Assembly (NCBI RefSeq): GCF_001640025.1
Contig: NC_031671.1
Span: forward strand, 1,054,001 to 1,118,000
Reading direction: 5' to 3'
Origin: Sugiyamaella lignohabitans
Lineage: Eukaryota; Ascomycota; Dipodascomycetes; Dipodascales; Trichomonascaceae
Length of the DNA stretch: 64,000 nt
Part shown: positions 24,022 to 33,592 of the stretch, piece by piece
Layout: each line of letters opens with the position of its first letter
Numbering within the stretch: position 1 is the stretch's first letter
Made by a program: the position numbers and the translations under genes
The notes under the pieces: model-generated
The model's database searches: none
The model's input: only the letters and a program-made list of their open reading frames with translations
Told to the model about the DNA's origin: nothing

Positions 24022-25362
24022 TTAGCGATATACCTGGATGAGGTGGCTGGCAAGAACATAGGATGCGACAACAACTACAACACATAGCGCCTTCTGGCCT
24101 AGTGAGAATCCGCTAGTGTTAGTGGTAGCCGTTTTTTCAGTTTCCTGGCCAGCTCCAGCTTGTACTAGAGTGGCAGTTCCTGACTGGGTAACCCCGTTAG
24201 GCTTCTGAGAGGCCGTAGAGTTAGCAGAGGCAGCAAGGGCTTCCTGGGCCTGTTGAGCCACCAAATCGGCAGAATTTTTCTTGGCCACCTCGGGGAAATG
24301 GATATTAAAGTTGACGTTATACTTGACATTCCAGGCAAGTGACTCTCGAGCGAGCTTCCGTTTCTGTTCGTCGGTGGAAATCATCGACCCGGCAGTCGAC
24401 TCGTCTGAAACCATAAAACTCAGTAACCCCGTCAAAATCGTGCTCACAGACCACGCAGGGTTCCATGTCTTGGGGTGATAATCGGAAATCGACAGGCACA
24501 ATCGGGTACTGGTCTTAAACCGGCCACTAGGAGTCATCATCCGGATAGCAGGTGGTTTGAATGGGTAATCCGCCGGAAAAACTAGTGTGCCATGGTACTG
24601 GCCTCCTTCATATGGAGTATCAGGGGGTCCTGTTATCAGGTAGTGCCATCTGGCTATGTTAGTGATCTTTCCATGCTGGCTGCCTCCGGCGGCTGGGGCT
24701 CCGCCCCAGACCCCGTGGCTCCTCTCGCTTCGCTCGAGTCGGGCGTCGGGTTCCCACGGATTATTATTGAAATAGTCCGATATATGTCGACCTGATATCG
24801 TGCTATTTCATAGATCTGACGAATTTCAGTCCCTGTCTCTGGGAAGAGGTTGGGTTCGGACTGGAGAATGAGGTGGCGTTGGTTCCGATCCTGAGTGATC
24901 CACAGAACAAACTTACTCTAAAATGTTCGACTCACTTGGTAGTGCTTCTATGTACTGTGTGGGGTTTTCTTGGATTAATTTATACTCCCTCGCCAACTGT
25001 TTTGTTGTTAGTCTATTGTTCACGGCCGCTTATATCGGACTCGGTGTTCCGAATAATGTCCTTCATCACTTGACCGGGCCTCGTGGTTGTCTCCTTCGAG
25101 TCTGGCTTTGATCCTGATCTCAGGACACTATAGTTTAGACCACTCGTGTGAAGAAATTTCACAGCGATACAACCTGATATAACAGTCCCAGATCCATATC
25201 AACCGCGGAACTCCACTACGAACGGCCACTGAATAACTCCTGTGAACCGCACAGAAGCTCGCGAAGCGAGCACAACGCGGTCTGGGGCAGCGCCCCAGCC
25301 GCCGGAGGCACACCACTTTCATCGAACCAACTTACTCTTTTGTGAGCGGCTTTTGTAGCCAT
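24022..25362 (-). CDS. UBC6: ER tail-anchored ubiquitin-conjugating enzyme E2 Ubc6 (three exons)
   Basis: Exons are 25336-25362, 24917-24996 and 24022-24649, giving a 244-residue protein starting MATKAAHKR|LAREYKLIQ, with SNILE|WHYLITGPP at the second junction. It is the ER-associated degradation E2 working with Doa10-type ligases. The UBC fold spans about residues 5-160. The catalytic cysteine is in TRLCLSISDYHP (C87), the typical Ubc6 position, and the GGQYHGTL and FPADYPFKPP blocks are intact. A Thr/Ala/Gln-rich linker precedes the C-terminal membrane anchor (about 220-240, LCVVVVVASYVLASHLI). Both introns (339 and 267 bp) start GTAAGT, have a CTAAC branch point and contain one GCH element each. 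In intron 2 the first AG after the branch point (CTAACATAG) must be skipped for CCAG to keep frame. Confidence 0.95.
24681..24741 (+). repeat. GCH element in UBC6 intron 2 (antisense to gene)
   Basis: Full-length element with the CTCTCGCTTCGCTCGAG tail, inside the 267-bp intron and 31 bp from its 3' splice site. Confidence 0.9.
25258..25310 (-). repeat. GCH element in UBC6 intron 1 (sense)
   Basis: Short-tail variant whose second hairpin is CTCGC-TTC-GCGAG instead of CTCCTGC-TTC-GCAGGAG. It starts about 25 bp from the 5' splice site. Confidence 0.9.
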
Positions 25363-26744
25363 GTTTGCGGACTTGTATCTGTTAAACTGGTTGATATATT
25401 GGTTCACAAATATGAAACCATGCCGGTATCTTCAGGTTGGGACCTGGCGGTAACTTGGCCCTAACCCACCAGTGATGATGCCGTTCAAAATGGGCAGTTC
25501 AATGGGAACGCCAGAATGGCGTACCAGATGTGGTGGTGAAAGGGCTCATTTTCCGCACTTGGAAGTTGGACGTGTGGTGTTTCCATTTTTGCTGGTTGTA
25601 GTTATGCCCTTGTGTTTATGAAATTCGGTATGAGTTATCAAGATCAGGTCGGGCAAGAAATGTGCTGGTGCTTGCTTGCTTCTGAAATGCTTGTTATAAT
25701 ACCGTTAGTAATAGCTCGGTAATTAAGGTAGCTGGACTTCGGACTCTCTGTTATTGATTTTAGCGGTTTTTGTGCTTATACCGATGATATACCGAGTAGC
25801 GACTGTTTGCGACTGTTTGCTATTGTCTCTTGCATTGGTACCTGTGGAAATATGTTCAGCAGATCACTATCACTGCATGCACGGTTAATTGGCGATTATG
25901 CACCTGGATGTGAGGGTACCGACAAAGTGGCCAGCATTTACTGCTTATCAACTGGAGCCTCTGTATCGGTGACATTCCCGCTGTGATTGGATAGGTGTTC
26001 TATATTGCTAATATATTGGTCACTTGGTCAACCCTCGACATACTTCGTGGCTTTCAGCTCCACGTCCCATCCTCTCAGCTACTCAATTACTTAAAAACTA
26101 ACTACCCAGCCATCTGCTCGAGTGTCACTTTCTTTACTAAATAATACAACTGGCTTTTAAATTATTGCTTTTACAGTCTCGATATCAGCTCCTTCATTCT
26201 GTTTATCTCTAGATTGGTCTTTTAACCCTATTACAATGATGGGTGTTTTATGTGTGTGCTTCTATCGCTGCTGCTGTCACCTGCTGTGTGTCAATTAGCC
26301 GCCTCGTTATTAGCCAATCTCTATAAACTTCGATACCATACTCCAGTATTTTAACTCGAATCATTTAGGTTAGTCTCGCTATTATCTAATCTTATTCTAT
26401 TTACTCTTTTTATCACCTTATCGTAGACCCTCATCTCCCCTGCCTCGTTATCATGGGTTAGGTTTACGTTTGTATACAAACGTACATATTCCTAATAATA
26501 AACATGACGGTTAATCTCCACCACAAACCTAAATCGCCGCTACCATCTAAGACACTTAAAACATAGTTTTGAGTTGAGTAGCAGGATATAAATATACGAC
26601 TGTTGGGCATGTTGTGTGTTGAACAAATGAGAAATTAAATATCCAGTGGAATCAGTTTTTTGTGTCGATTCATTTTTTTCATATTTTGTCACTCCTTGAA
26701 ATTTTGTTATTTTTTAGTTTATATTCGATCTATAGACAGCAGTG
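25363..26744. other. Divergent UBC6/MEH1 intergenic region, no gene seen
   Basis: About 1.4 kb between divergent start codons, with no motif-bearing reading frame on either strand. The right 150 bp are T-rich, as expected for a MEH1 leader. Confidence 0.4.
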
Positions 26745-27287
26745 ATGGGGATCTGTTTGTCTTGTTTCCGCTCTAGTTACCCCGAAGAAAATGGGTCTGG
26801 TGGTCCTACAGAGACAAGTCCTCTGTTACAAGAGTACTCTGCCAACAGTGTTGGTGCCAATAATCCATACAGAGCCAGCATAACCGATCCAGACCGATTA
26901 GACCGTGCCAAACGGCAGCAGGCATTGAACACTATAGTTGGTTTTACTGGTGAAAACCTGATAGATGTGACGTCGGTTGCCCAACCCGAAATTCATACAA
27001 TCGGCCGCTCGGCTGTCGAGTATAAAAAGCTGCTGGCAGAGATCTCCAACGATGCCGGTGGAGTGTCTGGTAAGTCGGACCACAAATCACAATCGGATTC
27101 TCAATCACAATCTCCTGAACATTCACAGAAAAAGCCATCAACTACATTCCTACCGAAACTGCCGACCATGAAAGTCCTTTCAGAGGAAGAGCGTGCCTGG
27201 CTCAAGGGACTCAACTCTGGGGCTTCAAGTGCTCTGAAGCAGGAGAATCCTGTCCAGCTACCGGGACCCTTAGTGCATACATTCTAG
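26745..27287 (+). CDS. MEH1: EGO/Ragulator membrane anchor subunit (Meh1/Ego1, LAMTOR1-like)
   Basis: A 180-residue protein with N-terminus MGICLSCFRSS: Gly2 in an N-myristoylation context plus Cys4 and Cys7 as palmitoylation sites. This is the dual lipid anchor by which Meh1/Ego1 (LAMTOR1) tethers the EGO complex and Rag GTPases Gtr1/Gtr2 to the vacuole for TORC1 control. TETSPLLQEY resembles the acidic-dileucine sorting signal of the family. A helical core (about 45-105, RAKRQQALNTIVGFTGENLIDVTS) is the conserved LAMTOR1-like segment. A Ser/Gln-rich stretch (SQSDSQSQS) and a C-terminal helix (LSEEERAWLKGL) follow. The start is the ATG at 26745. Single exon. A GCH element begins 99 bp past the stop, in sense orientation. 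Confidence 0.85.
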   Translation: MGICLSCFRSSYPEENGSGGPTETSPLLQEYSANSVGANNPYRASITDPDRLDRAKRQQALNTIVGFTGENLIDVTSVAQPEIHTIGRSAVEYKKLLAEISNDAGGVSGKSDHKSQSDSQSQSPEHSQKKPSTTFLPKLPTMKVLSEEERAWLKGLNSGASSALKQENPVQLPGPLVHTF

Positions 27288-27386
27288 CCCATATGTGGAT
27301 TTCTATATTTTATTTGTTCTGCTTTCTTTGGTTCCTCATAGTATTTATAATTGTAATGTAATATTCAACTGCTTTTGGGGCTCGTT

Positions 27387-27446
27387 GCCTCCGGCGGCTG
27401 GGGCTCCGCCCCAGACCCCGTGGCTCCTCTCGCTTTGCTCAAGTCG
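27387..27446 (+). repeat. GCH element downstream of MEH1 (sense)
   Basis: Full-length type; the tail is slightly degenerate (CGCTTTGCTCAAGTCG in place of CGCTTCGCTCGAGTCG). Confidence 0.85.
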
Positions 27447-27738
27447 TTAATTTGGGGTCCCAGTTGCTCGTAAGAGTGTGCAATAGCTACGGTCAGATGT
27501 GTTTAGCTTTATATTTGGCTGACGGTTATTTGGAGTTTAGGTAGCATGTGTATATACTATCGACATATAAAATTGGTGTCTTCGTTGCTAATACTATGCG
27601 TGGTGTAATAGAGACGCATTTAAGTCGAATAAAGGCGGCCATTTAATACAATATATTTATTTTCCATATTAATATAAATTGTTTCTGCTTTACTAGTTAA
27701 GTATCTCCTATCAGGAAAAAAAAAATCAAAAAATATGA

Positions 27739-27837
27739 CGACACCAGCAGGACTCGAACCTGCGAGGGAGAATCCCAAAAGATGCCTGAACCCATAGGTA
27801 TTCAAGTCTTTCGCCTTAACCGCTCGGCCATAGTGCC
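27739..27837 (-). tRNA. tRNA-Ser(UGA) with 17-nt intron
   Basis: The 99-nt gene folds as a class II tRNA. Acceptor arm GGCACTA pairs with TGGTGTC; discriminator G73 is typical of tRNA-Ser. The D arm has GCCGAGCGGTTAAGGC. The anticodon stem AAAGA/TCTTT closes loop CTTGAA|A with anticodon TGA. The intron TACCTATGGGTTCAGGC sits one base 3' of the anticodon and contains TTCA, which pairs with it. The long variable arm is GGGA-TTC-TCCC, and the T arm is GCAGG-TTCGAGT-CCTGC. The mature length is 82 nt. A T-rich stretch (the complement of the A-run at 27717-27724) follows as a Pol III terminator. Confidence 0.95.
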
Positions 27838-28041
27838 AATTGATGGAAGTGATTTTTTTCACCTGCTGACAACCTGGGTATATGCGCCAAAAGAGACAGA
27901 CCCTCCACAGGCCTTTTTCTGGTGAAATATGAGTCCAACCAACTACAAACGACTACCACAGCACTCAAAACGCCATAAAACAGGTAGAAAACCCCGAAAT
28001 AAGCACGGGGAACTAAAACTACCGAGTACGGTCCGAGCCAT

Positions 28042-28096
28042 CTCCTGCGGAGCAGGAGCAACGGGGTCTGGGGCAGCGCCCCAGCCGCCGGAGGCA
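28042..28096 (-). repeat. GCH element downstream of SNRNP27 (sense)
   Basis: Variant with second hairpin CTCCTGC/GCAGGAG. It lies 66 bp past the SNRNP27 stop, reading with the gene. Confidence 0.85.
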
Positions 28097-28162
28097 CACC
28101 CTCCACTGTATTCGTTCAAAGAATTTGAAATACAGGAATAAATAAGAAGCAGATAAGAGCTG

Positions 28163-29047
28163 TTATTCGCGAGTGGGCGACAGGTCTCTGTTGAAGCCGC
28201 GAGTACGGTTCATGTACTGCCTGAAGGTCGACGACTTGGCAGTCTTTGCAATACCACTGACGTCAGCACCAACCACTTTTTGGCCTTTTGTGGTGGAGAA
28301 TCCAGAGAATCCCATCATTTTGCGCATGAGTTCTTCTGGGTCTTCTGGTGCAGCTTCTGTAGCAGGTGTGTTGTCAATCTGCTGTTTTTTATCGGTATCA
28401 TTGCCAGCCTTATTGTCGCGATAAGAATCGTACCGGGACTTGGAGAGTCCATTGGATGTTTTGGTTTTACTGTCAAATTCGCCAGATCTGCTCCGTGACC
28501 TGCTCCTAGCACTATTGTACCGTCTGTATGAATCTCGGTTACGGCCAAAATCTCTGCCTCTTTCACGACGGTCTCCTCTGTCTTCCTCAATCTCCCGTTT
28601 TGGATCATAATAGCGGTCGTCATACCGAGAATCCTCATATCGACCTCTACCACGTGGAGTCTCATCTCGTTCGTATCGTCCACTTCTGTCACCACGATCG
28701 CCACGGTCGGTAATGCGGTCATCACGTCTGTCATACCTGCGACTGTCTCCTCTATATGGACTATAGCTCCTTTCAGATCTCCGTTTACTGTCACGATCAT
28801 CTCGTTCATATCTGGTTGCCCTTCGAACTGTTTCTCGGCTTCCGCTTCTATCACCGTATCTATCAGAGTCTCGGCCATACTCTCTACTCCTGCTTCTTGG
28901 ATCATTTGTATTCTCGTCACCATCTTTTGATGAATCCGATGGTCTCGACTCTGATATCGAGTCTAACTCATCCTTTTTATCAGCACTGTAACTGTCAGCA
29001 TCGTAATCCATGAAATCCGCAGCAGACGCTCTACTTTGCCTCGACAT
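28163..29047 (-). CDS. U4/U6.U5 tri-snRNP 27 kDa protein homolog (SNRNP27/RY1 family)
   Basis: A 294-residue protein of the spliceosomal tri-snRNP. The long N-terminal region (about 45-200) is an RS/RD/RE-type domain of alternating Arg with Ser, Asp, Glu and Tyr, with RSRSRSRS near 185. The C-terminal ~55 residues are the diagnostic SNRNP27 domain: a Pro-Glu-Glu helix, KMMGFSGFSTTKGQKVVG, then FRQYMNRTRGFNRDLSP. In humans this small domain contacts the U4/U6.U5 particle and influences 5' splice-site choice; S. cerevisiae lacks an obvious counterpart. Its presence fits the intron-rich genes seen here. It is divergent from CHM7, with start codons 290 bp apart. Confidence 0.85.
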   Translation of the reverse strand: MSRQSRASAADFMDYDADSYSADKKDELDSISESRPSDSSKDGDENTNDPRSRSREYGRDSDRYGDRSGSRETVRRATRYERDDRDSKRRSERSYSPYRGDSRRYDRRDDRITDRGDRGDRSGRYERDETPRGRGRYEDSRYDDRYYDPKREIEEDRGDRRERGRDFGRNRDSYRRYNSARSRSRSRSGEFDSKTKTSNGLSKSRYDSYRDNKAGNDTDKKQQIDNTPATEAAPEDPEELMRKMMGFSGFSTTKGQKVVGADVSGIAKTAKSSTFRQYMNRTRGFNRDLSPTRE

Positions 29048-29337
29048 CGTAATTTCTCTCAGGACTCAGTAGCTTCTTCCTCTGCACCTAAGATACTGCT
29101 CCAGAAATACCAGCTATATACTTTTTGTTCAACCCAGCGGTTCAAATCCAATCAGTTTATCAGATCTCTTTTTGTTTTGGTCGGTCTAAAAGATTCTGGA
29201 AATGATTTGTGTTCACATGTAATCAAGTTCTTGCCGCCGCACATATTCAGATCAATGTTTATTATGTCCTTATCTCACACTACGATTCTATCACCCAGGA
29301 GAAGAGACTTCTTCAATTTTGGATTGGTGTCAGCAAA

Positions 29338-30726
29338 ATGTCATTAATAGACACGGTTCTGGCCAATAAACTATTCACAGATCGTAGACGAGTATCTCTG
29401 TACTCGAACTTCCGCAAACTCAAGGATTCTAACATCGATGGTTATGAAGCTAACATTGCAGCGTGGAAAATACTACTGACAGACGCACTTGATCAGGGGA
29501 ATTTTGAAGATGCCACAGCCATTCCAGGTGGCCCGGGGCTATTAGAAGCACTCTATGATCCTGATAATGGAAGACCTTTAGCACTGGATGTTGTAATAGA
29601 CGAGTTAGTGGCGGACAAAGTGCTCATCCCACTACCAATATATATGGCGGAGAAGTCGAGTATCTACAGTCAGGGGGCTTGGCTCACAAAAATGCTGAAC
29701 CCAAAGGTGGTCACATCGTGGGTGCTATCATACACCAAAGTATGGGACTCATCTTGGAAATCAATTGGCCCAAAAGCCGAGCTGGGAACTCTGAAAAAGG
29801 AGAAATATATTAGCATCCAAGCATTAGAAACTATAGGCAATGCCATATGGGCCAATCTTGAAAATGAGCATGGCATCACTGCCAGCTATACTAACGGAGT
29901 TTTTACAAAAGAAATGCTGACATCGCTTCTATCAGAAGTATCTGTCACCAAAAAGATCCACAATACAGTGCAAACGTCACGGGTGCTCCTATCCCCTACA
30001 GATATCGAGGTAGTACTGAAATATCTTGTTCGAGATAAGAACAAGTTGATATCCGATGGACAGATCTATAAAGTCAATTCACGAAATGCTTCACCACTTA
30101 TCACACAAAAGGACATTGCCATTGCTAACCTCCGGTCGACAATACTACAAGTCACAGACCGGGTCAACGGGCTGTCAGACCAGATTGCCGACTGCGACTT
30201 AAAAGCGCGGAATGCTCTTGAGAGAAAGAACAAGCCGGTTGCTGTCTATGCATTAAAATCTAAAAAGTTGGCTGAATCTAGTCAAGTCAAAGCACTGGAC
30301 ATGTTGAGCAACCTCGAGCTGTTAGTAGGCAAAATCGACGACGCTACAGACCAAGCCGAGATCGTGTCTGCTCTGAGTTCCGGAGCCGAAATTCTCACAA
30401 CACTCAACTCGACAATTGGCGGAGCAGAGAAGGTCGGAGATCTGATGGATCAACTGCGAGACCAGGCCGACGAGACGGACGAAATCGGGCGCGAGATCTC
30501 GAGCATGGTCGGCCGAAGCGTGGACGAAGACGAAGTCGAGTCGGAACTCGATCTCATGCTTGCCGAAGAGCGCCAAAAACAGCTCGACAAACTCCCTGTC
30601 CCGCCCACCAACTCAACACACGCTACCCCTGCCAAAGACTCACAAGAAGACCCGGCCATTGCATCACTCTCGGACGAACTCAGCGCTACCAGCCTAGAAC
30701 CACGCAAAAAGGTACTTGCAGAGTAA
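29338..30726 (+). CDS. CHM7: ESCRT-III-like nuclear envelope protein Chm7 (CHMP7)
   Basis: A 462-residue protein starting MSLIDTVLANKLFTDRR. I use this ATG, not in-frame codons upstream, because homology-like sequence begins here. The N-terminal half (about 1-230) is the tandem winged-helix ESCRT-II-like region of CHMP7. The C-terminal half (about 250-420) is an SNF7-type helical core, with the segment around LRSTILQVTDRVNGLSDQI, a paired long helix, and an acidic C-terminal helix near 405-425 that resembles a MIT-interacting motif. Chm7 recruits Snf7 and Vps4 to seal and survey the nuclear envelope with Heh1/LEM2. Single exon, convergent with the UBX gene. A GCH element starts 50 bp after the stop in sense orientation. 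Confidence 0.85.
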   Translation: MSLIDTVLANKLFTDRRRVSLYSNFRKLKDSNIDGYEANIAAWKILLTDALDQGNFEDATAIPGGPGLLEALYDPDNGRPLALDVVIDELVADKVLIPLPIYMAEKSSIYSQGAWLTKMLNPKVVTSWVLSYTKVWDSSWKSIGPKAELGTLKKEKYISIQALETIGNAIWANLENEHGITASYTNGVFTKEMLTSLLSEVSVTKKIHNTVQTSRVLLSPTDIEVVLKYLVRDKNKLISDGQIYKVNSRNASPLITQKDIAIANLRSTILQVTDRVNGLSDQIADCDLKARNALERKNKPVAVYALKSKKLAESSQVKALDMLSNLELLVGKIDDATDQAEIVSALSSGAEILTTLNSTIGGAEKVGDLMDQLRDQADETDEIGREISSMVGRSVDEDEVESELDLMLAEERQKQLDKLPVPPTNSTHATPAKDSQEDPAIASLSDELSATSLEPRKKVLAE

Positions 30727-30776
30727 CTCTCACCCTAGACTTTATTTATATTAGACCACTTTTGATCGGTGTCCAC

Positions 30777-30914
30777 TGCCTCCGGCGGCTGGGGCTCTGC
30801 CCCAGACCCCGTAGCTCCTGCTTCGCAGGAGACCCTGGACCGTAGACGGGGAACCGACTCGAGCGGAGCGAGAGGAGCCACGGGGTCTGGGGCGGAGCCC
30901 CAGCCGCCGGAGGC
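30777..30914. repeat. Inverted pair of GCH elements between convergent CHM7 and UBX genes
   Basis: A plus-oriented copy (30777-30831; CTCCTGC/GCAGGAG hairpin) and a minus-oriented copy (30854-30914; CTCTCGC-type tail) face each other across about 22 bp. Each is sense for the gene that ends beside it (CHM7 stop 50 bp left; UBX stop 40 bp right). Confidence 0.9.
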
Positions 30915-30954
30915 AGATGGGGATCACACGTGTTTTTTATGAGAAATGTACTGG

Positions 30955-33141
30955 CTAGCTATTATTGTCGTCCTCGAGGTTGAGTTGGTTGCCGTTGTAG
31001 GTCAGACGGTCGTCTTTGGCGTCGTCGTTGTCGTGGAGGGTGCGGACGTTGACGGCGGAGGAGGACCGACTGCTGCTGATGCTGTTGGGCTTGCTCGGGT
31101 GGACGTCGTCTCGAGGTTGGGAAAACGAGTTTGCCGACAAGAGGGTGGCCGGGGCCGGGTTCTCTGATTTTGGTGGCGATGGAGACGACGGATTAGTGTT
31201 GTCAGATGGCCGTGGAGTGGGCAGAGGAGTGCTATAACCACTTCTTCGTGGATTAGGAACAGGACTGGCCGACCGTGAAGGCTCGTCAGACGGCTCCGAT
31301 GGAGCGGGTGGAGGGGGTTTGTATCCTATACCAAGAAAGGTATAAATGGCGTCAGAAATGGTGCGGGTTCCTCCTTGCAGCCATGCCGACGGTGAATATG
31401 AGGATGAGTATGCATTAAGGACGTTTTCAGCGGGTTTGAGGATCAGGGTAGACGAAGGACATAGATCTAGTTCTAGTAGGGTAGAGTTTTCTTCTCCAGG
31501 ACCAAAGGAGCGTTTTGGAAACGTCTGGTAGAATTGATAAGGGTCTTCCGAGTCCGTTCTGTTCTCATCAACCCATTTGCGAACGATATCTAAAGTATCG
31601 GAGTTGTTGAAGATATTTTTTAGGGCCTGGCCATCAAACAGTCGGATGACAAGTGCACATTGATTAGACTGAGAAAGTGACAGTGAGCGAGTTTGTTTCT
31701 TTTTTTGAGGGATTGTGGTCGATTCAGCAGCCAACGGAACATCTTGTTGCTCTTGTTGGTGGTGTAATCGTTGAGCACGTCTTTCTTCACGGTCTGTTTC
31801 CAGTAGACGAAGTATGCGTTTTCTTTCCTCAGCATCCGCCTGTCTTTGCTTTCGCAATTGTATCTGGTATCGTTGTGTATCAGATAAGCCAGAAGACGAC
31901 GAGGTCGAGCTGGAGTGGGTGTTGGAAGTGTTAGTAGAAGCAGAAGCAGCAACAGAGTTCGTTGGAGTGGACGATTTCTCTTTACGAGGTACGGGTGGAT
32001 TAGTGGGTTCCGGGCTCGAACTGGATACATCATTAGCCCCAGAATTCGATGCACTATTTGTTGATGTTGTTGTGGAACCAGAACCCGATGTGGATATTGT
32101 ATTATTGTGTGATGTCGATGCGCTACGATCGGTAGCAGCATCTGAACCACGAGTTACAGCTGAATCATCAGCAGTTGAATTGCCAGCTCCAGTGGAATTC
32201 GACGAATCAGAACCAGCAGAAGGTGTGACTGAAGAGACAGAAGGAACTGAAGCAGAAGAACCAGCTGGAAGTCCACTTGCAGACCCCGACCTGCCTGTCA
32301 GAGCAGCAACAGCAGCGGCAGCGGCAGCAGCAATTGCGTTCTGATCGAGAGAAGAACCATTCGAGCTATCCAAACTAGACTGATTCTGAACATTTGCGGT
32401 CGAACCAGTGTCGTTTCCAGCACCACTGGTATTACCACTGACGTCTCTGACGCCCCTAACCAGGCCCTGATCTGCCTGAGCCAGGCGGTCTAGAAACTCC
32501 TGAGCATCGACCTCACTGTCGAAACGGTCGACAACCACCGACTGATTTATAATAAATATGCTTGGAATCTTAGCTACGGGGAACACCTGGCTGAAAAACA
32601 CATACTGCTGCGACCCGGCGACCACTTCTAACGGGACAAACTTGGTCTGGATATACGACTCAGCCTAAAAACACATGTCAGTAAAACGCTATTCACGGTC
32701 TCGATGCCTCCGGCGGCTGGGGCTCTGCCCCAGACCCCGTAGCTCCTGCTTCGCAGGAGTCAGCCAGGCCCGTCGACGCCCCGACTCGAGCGTAGCGAGA
32801 GGAGCCACGGGGTCTGGGGCGGAGCCCCAGCCGCCGGAGGCATCGACCCCCAACCACACGTGGGGGCCATACCCCGGGCTCCCGGGCCCTTTTGGGGTAA
32901 AACTCACCTGAGGCTGGTTCACGAGCCTGTCCGCCCATAGCAAATCGTCTGAAAGAGACTCGGAAGAGACTGGAACTGGAGTTAGACATTTGGGTCCTGG
33001 ATCGAAGGTGGGGGCATGTTCGGTACCCCGCACCGGCGGCGAGCACTTACCGGGACTGACCAATACCAGGAGCTTCTTATTCAGCTGCAAAGACTGGCCA
33101 ATAGCCGTCTCCACGGACTTGTGAAAGATGGACTCCTTCAT
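30955..33141 (-). CDS. UBX-domain protein with N-terminal thioredoxin-like domain (UBXN4 / Ubx6-Ubx7 type), three exons
   Basis: Exons are 33051-33141, 32908-32975 and 30955-32664 (622 aa). The N-terminus reads MKESIFHKSVETAIGQ, then LVLVSP|V, LVNQPQ|AESYIQTKF, FSQVFPVAKIPSIFII. That is the UAS/thioredoxin-like fold of UBXN4, with the cis-Pro IPS and no CxxC. A long Ser/Asn/Thr-rich disordered middle (about 140-330) precedes a charged helix rich in Arg/Glu (about 330-380). The UBX domain follows (about 400-490): ALVIRLFDG, then FPKRSF and TLLELDL, the loop that docks on Cdc48/p97. The C-terminus is Ser/Pro-rich. It probably links Cdc48 to the ER/nuclear membrane, by analogy. Intron 1 (75 bp) lacks and intron 2 (243 bp) contains GCH elements. 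Intron 1 has tandem possible acceptors 6 nt apart, both in frame. Confidence 0.85.
32705..32842. repeat. Inverted pair of GCH elements in UBX-gene intron 2
   Basis: A plus-oriented copy at 32705-32759 and a minus-oriented copy at 32782-32842 are separated by 22 bp, the same spacing as the 30777 pair. Together they make up over half of the 243-bp intron. Confidence 0.9.
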
Positions 33142-33356
33142 TCGCGACTGTACAGAAATCACTGCGATATTTTTCGGCTCGTCTGATTTCGTGACCTCGC
33201 AGACGTAAATGGTGCAGCCTGGCTTGCTGATACTGAGGTGGCTGCTCGTGATGCTGGCTCGTTCCCACCCGCACATATCGTCTGTCACAGCCACCTATCG
33301 CTAAACCGGGGGTCACGACGCAGGGTCCTGCAGGAGGCACGCAGGGTTCGGGCACT

Positions 33357-33417
33357 TGCCTCCGGCGGCTGGGGCTCCGCCCCAGACCCCGCTGCTCCTC
33401 TCGCTGCGCTCGAGTCG
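33357..33417 (+). repeat. GCH element upstream of the UBX gene
   Basis: Full-length copy with CTCGCTGCGCTCGAG tail, 215 bp upstream of the UBX-gene ATG. Confidence 0.9.
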
Positions 33418-33472
33418 GGCGTGTGGGGTCTCAGAGCTCCTGTGGTAATTAAAACGTGGGCACCCCCTCGCC

Positions 33473-33533
33473 CGACTCGAGCGCAGCGAGAGGAGCAGCG
33501 GGGTCTGGGGCGGAGCCCCAGCCGCCGGAGGCA
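33473..33533 (-). repeat. GCH element downstream of PDC (sense)
   Basis: Full-length copy ending 59 bp past the PDC stop, an inverted partner of the copy at 33357. Confidence 0.9.
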
Positions 33534-33592
33534 GGCCCCTACCCGGGAACTATGTTTCAAATGATATTAATTTGTGTTTATGTAGGAATAAG

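Noticed and set aside
31620..32150. Long antisense frames over the UBX gene, SIN3 (for example 54646-55380) and the PIPK genes (16115-17464, 38370-39872)
   Set aside because: They mirror strongly biased codons of the recognised genes and show no independent motif.
32693..33046. Reading frames through GC-hairpin elements (recurring peptides such as [49 protein letters not shown])
   Set aside because: The same few peptides recur wherever an element lies, in all frames and on both strands. They are translations of the repeat, not a protein family.
33142..33294. N-terminal extension of the UBX gene to 33294 (MAVTDDMCGWER...)
   Set aside because: Family proteins start directly with the short helix seen at MKESIFHKSVE; the upstream frame has no resemblance and lies in the promoter.
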